The notes under the pieces are model-generated. The model was given only the letters and a program-made list of their open reading frames with translations, was not told the origin of the DNA and searched no databases. A stretch of 7,764 bases of DNA from Gammaproteobacteria bacterium (GTDB taxonomy: Bacteria; Pseudomonadota; Gammaproteobacteria; Chromatiales; Chromatiaceae): the NCBI GenBank assembly GCA_019136395.1, contig JAGVUH010000564.1, positions 1-7,764 on the forward strand, read 5' to 3'. The translations under genes and the position numbers were made by a program. Shown here piece by piece: positions 1 through 7,190 of this stretch; the first letter of the stretch is position 1, and every line of letters begins with the position of its first letter.

Positions 1-130
1 CCTACAAGGAAGTATTCAGGTTATCCCCCGACAGAGGCCACCCGATCCGATCAAACGACGACTCTAGGCTGTTCTTACAGCGCCCTTATTAGCCCCCTTT
101 CCGCCCCCCTTGCCACTAGAGGAGTAAACC

Positions 131-1324
131 ATGGCCAAAGTAGTGATCGTCGGCGCCGGCGGTGTCGGCCAAGTCGTGACCCATAAATGCGCCCAGGTGC
201 CGGAGGTGTTCAGCGACATCGTCCTGGCGAGCCGCACCCTGGCCAAATGCGAGCGCATCGCCGCCCAGCTCGACCGCCCCATCCGCGTGGCCCAGGTCGA
301 CGCCGACGACCGCACCGCCATGACCGCCCTGCTCGAACGGGAGCGCCCCGACCTGGTAATCAACGTCGCCCTGCCCTACCAGGACCTGCCGATCATGGAT
401 GCCTGTCTGGCCGCCGGGGTCCATTATCTGGACACCGCCAACTACGAGCCCCCCGAGGAGGCCAAGTTTGAATATAGCTGGCAATGGGCCTACCAGGACC
501 GTTTCCGCGACCGGGGCCTCATCGCCCTCCTCGGCAGCGGCTTCGACCCGGGCGTGACCAACGTCTACACCGCCTATCTCCGTAAGCATCTGCTGGATGA
601 GATCCATGAACTGGACATCATCGACTGCAACGCCGGCGACCATGGCCAGCCCTTCGCCACCAACTTCAACCCGGAGATCAACATCCGCGAGGTGACCGCC
701 GCGGGCCGCTACTGGCAGGACGGTGACTGGGTCAGCACCCCGCCCCTGAGCCATAAACGCAGCTTCGACTTCCCCGAAGGCATCGGGCCGCGCCAGATCT
801 ATCTGATGTACCACGAGGAGCTCGAATCCCTGGTCAAGCACTTCCCCGAAATCCGGCGGGCCCGCTTCTGGATGACCTTCTCCGACAACTATCTCAAGCA
901 CCTGGAAGTGCTCCAGAACGTCGGCCTGACGCGCATCGGTCCGGTGCTCTACGAGGGCCATGAGGTCGTGCCCCTGAAATTCCTCAAGGCCCTGCTCCCG
1001 GACCCGGCCAGCCTGGGGCCCCTGACCAAGGGCCGCACCTGCATCGGCTGCCTGGCCCGCGGGGTCAAGGACGGGGCGGAGCGGGTCTTTTACCTTTACA
1101 ACATCTGCGACCACGAGGCCTGCTACCGGGAGGTCCAATCCCAGGCCATCTCCTACACCACTGGGGTCCCGGCGATGATCGGCGCCAAGCAGATCCTTAC
1201 CGGCACCTGGCGGGGCGCCGGGGTCTTTAATATGGAGCAATTCGACCCGGACCCCTTCATGGCCGATCTGAATCGCCATGGCCTACCCTGGACGGTGTGG
1301 GAAGTGGCGCAAGGTCTGGACTGA
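131..1324 (+). CDS. Saccharopine dehydrogenase-fold protein, carboxynorspermidine/carboxyspermidine dehydrogenase type
   Basis: This 397-residue protein resembles carboxynorspermidine dehydrogenase (also called synthase). Those enzymes use NADPH to condense a diamine with aspartate semialdehyde; with putrescine the product is carboxyspermidine. Seen in the sequence: an N-terminal Rossmann dinucleotide-binding motif GAGGVG at residues 8-13, the segment VINVALPYQD at about 76-85, and the Gly/Pro turn LGSGFDPGVTN at about 134-144, all characteristic of the saccharopine-dehydrogenase superfamily. No signal peptide or membrane segment is visible, so the protein is cytoplasmic, and about 400 residues is normal for the family. 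The ATG at 131 is supported by GGAG at 121-124 with a 6-base spacer. The agmatinase two genes downstream makes putrescine, which favours a role in spermidine synthesis over lysine metabolism. The partner decarboxylase is not in the window. The family call is firm; the exact diamine substrate is inference. Confidence 0.88.
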   Translation: MAKVVIVGAGGVGQVVTHKCAQVPEVFSDIVLASRTLAKCERIAAQLDRPIRVAQVDADDRTAMTALLERERPDLVINVALPYQDLPIMDACLAAGVHYLDTANYEPPEEAKFEYSWQWAYQDRFRDRGLIALLGSGFDPGVTNVYTAYLRKHLLDEIHELDIIDCNAGDHGQPFATNFNPEINIREVTAAGRYWQDGDWVSTPPLSHKRSFDFPEGIGPRQIYLMYHEELESLVKHFPEIRRARFWMTFSDNYLKHLEVLQNVGLTRIGPVLYEGHEVVPLKFLKALLPDPASLGPLTKGRTCIGCLARGVKDGAERVFYLYNICDHEACYREVQSQAISYTTGVPAMIGAKQILTGTWRGAGVFNMEQFDPDPFMADLNRHGLPWTVWEVAQGLD

Positions 1325-1363
1325 ATTGAATTGATTTGGTTGCGGGCATCCGCGGGGGCAAAT

Positions 1364-1372
1364 TGCTATCAT
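1364..1372 (+). promoter_or_regulatory. Candidate extended -10 promoter for the H-NS-family gene
   Basis: TGCTATCAT is a TGn extended -10 followed by TATCAT, which matches five of six bases of TATAAT. It lies in the 86-base gap between the dehydrogenase stop and the GTG start at 1411, which would give a leader of about 30 bases. No good -35 stands at 16-18 bases upstream, but extended -10 promoters tolerate this. If real, the gene can be expressed separately from its upstream neighbour. Confidence 0.4.
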
Positions 1373-1410
1373 GACGGCCGGTTATCAACCCAACCTTAGA
1401 GGAACCCATT

Positions 1411-1830
1411 GTGGATTATGAGAATATGACTCACGACGAGATCCACCAGCATCTCGCCGATCTGGAGCAACAGCGGTTACAGGCTCTCAACGCCCTGGAT
1501 CAACTCCAGAAAAGAGGCAAATACGATCTGGCGGACACCATCAGGGAGATGATTGCCGAACAGGGCTTTAGCGTGGGGGAAATCCTGCCATTGCTCACCA
1601 GCGGCAGACGTCGCTCGCAACGCGCCAAGACCCAGGTCACCACGCCCCAGCCGGTTAACCCACCCGCGGGCGCTTACTATGTCGATCCCGAGGATGCCGG
1701 CAATATCTATTTCCGCGGGGCGATCCCGAACTGGATGAAGGTCAAGATGCAAGGCCAGGGCCTCGATCCCAATAACAAGGAAGATCGCAATACCTTCAAG
1801 GCGAATTATCTGCGGCGCGTTGGCGCCTGA
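1411..1830 (+). CDS. H-NS histone family nucleoid-associated protein
   Basis: This 139-residue protein has the two-part layout of the H-NS family. Residues about 6-50 are rich in Gln, Leu, Glu and Arg, predicted as the helical, coiled-coil oligomerisation part. A basic patch (GRRRSQRAK, 65-73) and a Pro/Thr linker follow. The C-terminal DNA-binding module starts at YVDPEDAGNIYFRG (about 90-103) and continues through IPNWMKVKM and GLDPNNKEDRNTFK. Family members bind DNA, usually AT-rich, and silence transcription, including of acquired genes. The loop here reads RGAIP rather than the classical QGR or RGR-x-P AT-hook-like motif, so sequence preference may differ. The start is GTG at 1411, preceded by GAGGA at 1399-1403 with a 7-base spacer. 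It lies between two polyamine genes without an obvious functional link, and its promoter is probably its own. An H-NS-like regulator outside the strict H-NS group is the main alternative. Confidence 0.75.
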   Translation: MDYENMTHDEIHQHLADLEQQRLQALNALDQLQKRGKYDLADTIREMIAEQGFSVGEILPLLTSGRRRSQRAKTQVTTPQPVNPPAGAYYVDPEDAGNIYFRGAIPNWMKVKMQGQGLDPNNKEDRNTFKANYLRRVGA

Positions 1831-1832
1831 GG

Positions 1833-1854
1833 CCCTCCCGCGACCCGCGAGGGG
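1833..1854 (+). terminator. Possible GC-rich hairpin after the H-NS-family gene
   Basis: Three bases after the H-NS-family stop codon, CCCTCCCGCG (1833-1842) can pair with CGCGAGGGG (1846-1854) around a 3-base loop, with one mismatch and one G·T pair. No T tract follows, so it does not look like a standard intrinsic terminator. It may only stabilise the 3' end. Confidence 0.25.
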
Positions 1855-1936
1855 CTTGTGGACCCGCGGCGGATGCCCTTCGGCCGCGGCATATACCCTC
1901 TCCACCGTCATGAGACGGCCCGCCATATCCCCGCTG

Positions 1937-2890
1937 ATGAAAGGCCCTCCCCGCGATATTCACGCCAACAAAGGTCGTCACGGCCGGCGGCGGCGGGCTG
2001 ACAGGGGTACCCGGGACCAGCGCTCGCCCGCCTTTCTGGGCACCGAGATCCCGCCGTCACCGCCGGAACAGGCCCTCTTCCACGTCCTGCCCGTCCCCTG
2101 GGAACGAACCGTATCCTATGGCCGCGGCACTGCCCGGGGTCCGGCGGCCATCCTGAAAGCCTCCGGCCAGCTCGAACTCTGGGACGGTCAAGGCGTTCCC
2201 GCCGCGGCGGGGATCTTCACCCACCCGCCCCTGGATGTGCGCGGCACACCCGAGGCCGTCATCGCCCGGATCGCCCAAGCGGTGGCCGGCATCCTCGCCC
2301 TGGGCAAGATTCCGGTGGTGTTGGGCGGCGAGCACACCGTCACCCCCGGCGTGATCCAGGGCTATCGGCAGGCCGGCTACCGGGATTTCGGCGTGGTGCA
2401 ACTGGACGCCCATGCCGACCTGCGCGACCGCTACCACGACGACCCCTTCAGTCACGCCTGCGCCATGCGTCGGGTGGTGGAGACGGGCATCCCCCTGTTC
2501 CAGCTCGGCGTCCGCGCCCTCAGCGAGGAAGAGGTGGCGGCGCGGCAGCGCTATGGGGTGGGCTTCATCGACGCCGAGACCCTGGTCCCGGCCCGGCTGG
2601 AGACCCTGACCCTGCCGGCGGATTTCCCCCCGCAGGTCTTCTTCACCCTCGACGTGGACGGCCTGGACCCGAGCCTCATGCCCGCCACCGGCACGCCGGT
2701 CCCCGGGGGCACGGACTGGTATCAGACCCTCAGGCTGTTCGACTCGCTTGCCGCCCAGCGCCAGATCATCGGCCTGGATCTGGTGGAATTCGCCCCCATC
2801 CCCAGGTTTCACGCCCCGGACTTCACCGCTGCCCTGCTGGTCTATCGGCTGATGGGGAGTCTCACGCGCCTTTCACGGGATCGTTTATGA
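1937..2890 (+). CDS. speB: Agmatinase (ureohydrolase/arginase family)
   Basis: Agmatinase hydrolyses agmatine to putrescine and urea with a dinuclear manganese centre in the cytoplasm. The metal ligands of the ureohydrolase fold are all visible: GGEHT (His codon at 2333), DAHAD (from 2405, residues about 157-161) and DVDGLDP (from 2651, residues about 239-245). Homology begins at FLGTEIPPSP (near 2033) and runs through VLPVPWERTVSYG to the C-terminus, giving a core of about 285 residues, normal for the family. Agmatinase is favoured over arginase by the general sequence and by the spermidine-type dehydrogenase upstream; guanidinobutyrase or a related enzyme is not excluded. The start is uncertain. 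The frame is open from a TTG at 1820, and ATG codons occur at 1910 and 1937, but none has a Shine-Dalgarno site. The Arg-rich stretch before FLGTE does not look like part of the enzyme. I chose the nearest upstream ATG. Confidence 0.85.
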   Translation: MKGPPRDIHANKGRHGRRRRADRGTRDQRSPAFLGTEIPPSPPEQALFHVLPVPWERTVSYGRGTARGPAAILKASGQLELWDGQGVPAAAGIFTHPPLDVRGTPEAVIARIAQAVAGILALGKIPVVLGGEHTVTPGVIQGYRQAGYRDFGVVQLDAHADLRDRYHDDPFSHACAMRRVVETGIPLFQLGVRALSEEEVAARQRYGVGFIDAETLVPARLETLTLPADFPPQVFFTLDVDGLDPSLMPATGTPVPGGTDWYQTLRLFDSLAAQRQIIGLDLVEFAPIPRFHAPDFTAALLVYRLMGSLTRLSRDRL

Positions 2891-2994
2891 TGCCCGGCGA
2901 CGAACCGCCTGGTCCTCATCGCCGGCCGTTCACCCTGGCGGCAATGACCGCCAGTCCCGCACCTCTCTCACCCCGATACGAGAAACAAAACCCG

Positions 2995-3768
2995 ATGTGC
3001 AGATTCCCCTCTCGCGCTGACGCCCGGACTCGCCTGGCGACCCTAACCACCGCTTGCCTGGCCACCGGCCTCTTGTTCAACCTCCCCGCCGAGGCGCGCG
3101 GCTTCGGCGGCGGTGGCTTCCACGGCTTTGGCGGCGACGGTCTCGAGCATGGTGGTTTCCATTTTGGTGGCGACGAGATGGCCGGTTACCGTGGCAGCCA
3201 CCCCCTGTTCGGTGACGACGCGCGCCCGGCCTGGGGTGGCGACCGCCCCCTGGATCGCCCCGACGGCGACCGCCCCATCAACGTCGATAATCAGCACATC
3301 ATCAACAATCAGCACAACGTCAATATCCAGAACAACTTCTACAACCGTCCCTTCAACGGCTGGCACCCCAACTGGGCCAATGGCGGCTACTGGAACCACC
3401 GGCCCTGGAATGCCGGCTGGTACCGCTGGCAACCCAACTACTGGGGCTGGTGGAACGCCAACGCCGCCGCCTGGGGCATCGCCGGTCTGGCGACCGGGGT
3501 GGCTATCGCCGAACTGGTGAACAATGCCGCCGCCCAGCAATCGACGGTCATCGTCGTGCCCGAGACCCAATATCAGCTCAACTACGCCTCCGTCGACGCG
3601 GTCGGGACGCAGGGCGCCAGCTTCTCTTACACCTTGTCCGGCGGCGCGACCCTGCAAGGCGCGGTCAACTGCAAACAGGGCCTCCTCAACGGCCAGGTTC
3701 CCCAGACCGCCGCCAACGCCCAACTGGTGAACGCCGTTTGTCAGGTAGCCTTCGGCTCCGCCGGCTGA
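2995..3768 (+). CDS. Exported Gly/Asn/Trp-rich protein of unknown function
   Basis: This 257-residue protein matches no function I recognise. It begins with a signal peptide: a basic start with four Arg, the hydrophobic stretch LATLTTACLATGLLFNL, and probable cleavage after A-E-A at residue 34. The mature part has four zones: a Gly/Phe/His-rich head (GFGGGGFHGFGGDG); an Asn/Gln-rich segment with the related steps NQHIINNQHNVNIQNNF; a stretch of about 42 residues with ten Trp, including YWGWW; and an Ala/Gly-rich hydrophobic helix (AAAWGIAGLATGVAIAELV, 3466-3522). The C-terminal domain contains two Cys (in AVNCKQG and NAVCQVAF) that may form a disulfide. It probably acts in the periplasm or outer envelope. 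The frame stays open up to an ATG at 2887 that overlaps the speB stop (ATGA), with another ATG at 2944. I prefer 2995 because it starts a canonical signal peptide, although the Shine-Dalgarno site is weak. Confidence 0.7.
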   Translation: MCRFPSRADARTRLATLTTACLATGLLFNLPAEARGFGGGGFHGFGGDGLEHGGFHFGGDEMAGYRGSHPLFGDDARPAWGGDRPLDRPDGDRPINVDNQHIINNQHNVNIQNNFYNRPFNGWHPNWANGGYWNHRPWNAGWYRWQPNYWGWWNANAAAWGIAGLATGVAIAELVNNAAAQQSTVIVVPETQYQLNYASVDAVGTQGASFSYTLSGGATLQGAVNCKQGLLNGQVPQTAANAQLVNAVCQVAFGSAG

Positions 3769-4136
3769 GCAGTCTCCGTCGCGGGCGGGCAGCCGAGGTC
3801 AATGCCCCAGCATGCCACCCGCGGCATTCCTCGATATCGGCGGCTTTTCAACCAAATACAACGACCCGCCACGATCTGGATTGTGGACTGGCTCACCAGG
3901 GGAACCTGAGCGGCGCCCCACTAGAGCCATCTCCCATCCTTGGCAACCCCTGGCCATGACGGAGCCTCCGCCAGCAGTGGAAGAACTGTGGACGGGGAAC
4001 TGTCCCGCGGCGCTGTAGTCTATCGGGAGCCGGAAGCGACGCGCTTCGCTGCCGGGGGACCTGAACCCAGATACCCTTCCCCGGCGGTCAGCGGCACCGC
4101 ATAAAACTTTACAAGTCAGATCATTGCGACAGAACA
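3769..4136. other. Intergenic stretch without a convincing gene
   Basis: The gap between the exported protein and the protease leader holds no frame with recognisable protein features. Open frames exist on both strands (for example 3799-4146 minus and 3812-4018 plus), but their translations show no domain, and neither looks like a coding sequence. Small inverted repeats are present: GAAGCG/CGCTTC at 4033-4047 and CCAGGGG/CCCCTGG at 3896-3953. TTTACA at 4108-4113 resembles a -35 hexamer but has no good -10 partner. The protease promoter presumably lies here, but I cannot place it. Confidence 0.5.
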
Positions 4137-4183
4137 CGCCGGCCACGCGGACGTTGCCGCCGGCAGCGTCCGCGTGGCCGGCG
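4137..4183 (+). promoter_or_regulatory. Long perfect hairpin in the leader of the protease gene
   Basis: CGCCGGCCACGCGGACG (4137-4153) is the exact reverse complement of 4167-4183. Inside it, TTGCC (4154-4158) pairs with GGCAG (4162-4166) with one T·G wobble, leaving only a 3-base loop (GCC). The total is a 22-bp stem. It ends 7 bases before the GGAG Shine-Dalgarno site at 4191-4194. No T tract follows, so a plain intrinsic terminator is unlikely. It could be a leader structure affecting translation or mRNA stability, a terminator for upstream transcription, a dyad operator, or a dispersed palindromic repeat element. Confidence 0.65.
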
Positions 4184-4199
4184 GCTAATTGGAGATAAG

Positions 4200-5811
<1,612 letters not shown>

Positions 5812-5865
5812 GACAGGACGGGGCCGGCCAGGGTGGGGCAGCCTTCCCTGGGTCCGGTCCCTGTC
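5812..5865. terminator. Imperfect inverted repeat between convergent genes, possible bidirectional terminator
   Basis: Directly after the protease stop, GACAGG (5812-5817) pairs with CCTGTC (5860-5865), and inside it CCAGGG (5828-5833) faces CCCTGG (5846-5851), with further partial GC pairing between. It lies where the plus-strand protease and the minus-strand puuE-like gene converge. There is no T run on either side, so this is a positional argument more than a classical terminator. A smaller hairpin (GCGGA at 5880-5884, TCCGC at 5894-5898) follows towards the minus-strand gene. Confidence 0.4.
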
Positions 5866-5969
5866 GCTTGGCCTGCATCGCGGAGGAGATCCTTCCGCGC
5901 TGCTTCTGGTCGATGGCGGAGAACCCTACCATGATCCCGAGCCGCCTGTCGCTGGGGGAGTGGCAAAGC

Positions 5970-7055
5970 TCAGGCTGGATGCGTGGCCAGCCAATGCCGG
6001 GCGATTTCCTCGCGCCGGCAGACCCAGACCCCGTCCTGATCCAGCAAGTAGTCGAGAAAACGCGCCAGGGCTCGGGCCCGGGCGGGATGACCGCTGATGC
6101 GCGGGTGAAGACCGACGCTCATCAGCTTGGGAGCGTTGGCGCCCTCCAGCCACAACTGGTCGAAGGCATCCCGGAGGTGGTGGAAGAAATCGGCCCCGGT
6201 GGCGAAGCCGTGGGGCATGAGATAGCGGGCGTCATTGTTGACCAGCGTGTAGGGAATGATCAGATGGGGCGGCGTGCCCGGGGGCAGACCAGGGGACATA
6301 CCCCGCCCCACATTCGGGGCCGTAGCCGGGGGGGTGCCTAGGGTTGTGCCCGGGGATTCACTCGGGGGTCCGTCCTGGGTCGCGCCCGGCAGCCAGTAAG
6401 GCAGATCATCGTTGTAGGCATCCGAACTATAAAGGAAACCCCCTTCATCCCGCACCAGCCGGCGGGTATTGGCGCTGACCCGTCCGGTATACCAGCCCAG
6501 CGGGCGCCGGCCCCAGAGGCGCGTGATGACCGCCACGGTCTGGTGGATATGGCGGCGCTCCTCCTCCTCCGGGACCCCACGGTAGTCCAGCCACCGGTAG
6601 CCATGGCCGGCGACCTCGTGACCGGCCGCGGCCAGGGCCTGGGCGATACCGGGGTTCAGTTCCAGGGCCAGGCCGACGGCGAAGGCGGTCAGGGGCAGGT
6701 CCCGGGCGGCGAAGAGGTCCAGCAGGCGCCAGACACCGGCGCGGGCGCCGTATTCGTACATCCCCTCGACGCTCAGGTCCCGCTCCCCCTCCCGCGCCGG
6801 ACGGCCGGGCAATTCATGCAGGTAGGACTCGGAGCGGGCATCGCCGTTGAGGATGCAGGACTCGGCCCCGGCCTCGATATTGAGCACGAACTGCACCGCC
6901 ACCCGCGCCCCGCCGGGCCAACGGGGATGGGGTGGCCGGCCCGCGTAGCCGATCAGGTCCCGGGCGGGAGTCCTGCCATGTCCCACCATGCTTGGGGACA
7001 AGTTGTCTCCCTCCGTGCGTGGAGGGAGGCCATCTCCCTCCTTGTGGTGGATCAT
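5970..7055 (-). CDS. puuE: PuuE-type allantoinase / polysaccharide deacetylase family protein
   Basis: This 361-residue protein closely follows the PuuE pattern: RDLIGY (32-37), PPHPRWPGGARVAVQFVLN (41-59), MYEYGARAGVWRL (99-111), HGYRWLDYR (151-159), GWYTGR, EGGFLYSSDAYNDDLPYW, LIIPYTLVNNDAR and KLMSVGLHPR. PuuE proteins have the polysaccharide-deacetylase fold and open allantoin to allantoate in purine breakdown. No other purine gene is in view, so the substrate here is uncertain. Two oddities stand out. Residues 226-262 (6270-6380) are a Pro/Gly/Thr/Ser-rich insertion of 37 residues between YWLPGA and PPHLIIPY, where relatives have only a few residues. The N-terminus carries 9-residue repeats. 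The ATG at 7055 has GAGGAGG at 7064-7070 (8-base spacer), but the frame upstream stays repeat-like and may once have started at 7183. A shorter start at 6989 (MVGHGRTP) would match normal family length but lacks a Shine-Dalgarno site. A GNAT gene lies upstream on the same strand. Confidence 0.82.
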   Translation of the reverse strand: MIHHKEGDGLPPRTEGDNLSPSMVGHGRTPARDLIGYAGRPPHPRWPGGARVAVQFVLNIEAGAESCILNGDARSESYLHELPGRPAREGERDLSVEGMYEYGARAGVWRLLDLFAARDLPLTAFAVGLALELNPGIAQALAAAGHEVAGHGYRWLDYRGVPEEEERRHIHQTVAVITRLWGRRPLGWYTGRVSANTRRLVRDEGGFLYSSDAYNDDLPYWLPGATQDGPPSESPGTTLGTPPATAPNVGRGMSPGLPPGTPPHLIIPYTLVNNDARYLMPHGFATGADFFHHLRDAFDQLWLEGANAPKLMSVGLHPRISGHPARARALARFLDYLLDQDGVWVCRREEIARHWLATHPA

Positions 7056-7150
7056 GCCATCTGCCTCCTCGTGGAAGGTGATGCCGTCTCCCCTACGCAG
7101 GAGATAATCCCGTCTTCCTCAATGCGGCGAGTAATACCTGCTTCCTCAAT
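6963..7150 (-). repeat. Degenerate 27-bp tandem repeat, seven units encoding 9-residue motifs
   Basis: Read on the minus strand, units begin at 7150, 7123, 7096, 7070, 7043, 7016 and 6989. Six are 27 bp and the third is 26 bp. They encode IEEAGITRR, IEEDGIISC, a shifted unit, EEADGMIHH, KEGDGLPPR, TEGDNLSPS and MVGHGRTPA, that is roughly x-E-[EGA]-D-G-[ILM]-x-x-x. One extra base near 7087 turns the third unit into VGE-x-GITFH, in register with the others. The last three units are inside the N-terminus of the puuE-like protein, directly before RDLIGY. The units are quite diverged, so an old repeat expansion is likely. Confidence 0.7.
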
Positions 7151-7183
7151 GTGGATTGAACCGACCTGATCGGTCATTCCCAT
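7052..7183 (-). CDS. Small 43-residue frame, probably the frameshifted original 5' end of the puuE-like gene
   Basis: The frame starts at ATG 7183, 7 bases after the GNAT stop, with GAGG 5 bases upstream. It reads MGMTDQVGSIHIEEAGITRR, continues through the 9-residue repeats, and ends in a TGA that overlaps the puuE-like start codon as ATGA. This could be a genuine small, translationally coupled gene. I think it more likely that it was the start of the puuE-like protein: adding one base in the third repeat unit fuses the two frames without a stop and keeps the repeat in register. There is no known domain. Confidence 0.35.
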   Translation of the reverse strand: MGMTDQVGSIHIEEAGITRRIEEDGIISCVGETASPSTRRQMA

Positions 7184-7190
7184 ATCCACC

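Noticed and set aside
116..1279. A 387-codon open frame on the minus strand opposite the dehydrogenase
   Set aside because: It mirrors a strongly supported gene; long antisense frames are expected with GC-rich codon usage, and its translation shows no domain.
2057..2812. A 251-codon minus-strand frame opposite the agmatinase
   Set aside because: It covers the conserved ureohydrolase motifs on the other strand, has low-complexity Gly/Val/His composition and no recognisable family.
4108..4113. TTTACA as the -35 of a protease promoter, or a heat-shock or envelope-stress type promoter nearby
   Set aside because: No acceptable -10 hexamer at 16-18 bases and no good match to those alternative consensus sites could be found by eye.
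3799..4146. A 115-codon minus-strand frame in the intergenic gap
   Set aside because: No domain, no convincing ribosome-binding site considered, and it runs into the left arm of the hairpin; it looks like chance open sequence.
5868..6341. A plus-strand frame of 157 codons overlapping the end of the puuE-like gene
   Set aside because: The opposite strand encodes conserved PuuE motifs there; the plus-strand translation has no recognisable features.
6963..7150. The 27-bp repeats as a CRISPR array
   Set aside because: Units are contiguous and diverged, with no alternating unique spacers, and they are in a coding context with a 9-residue period.
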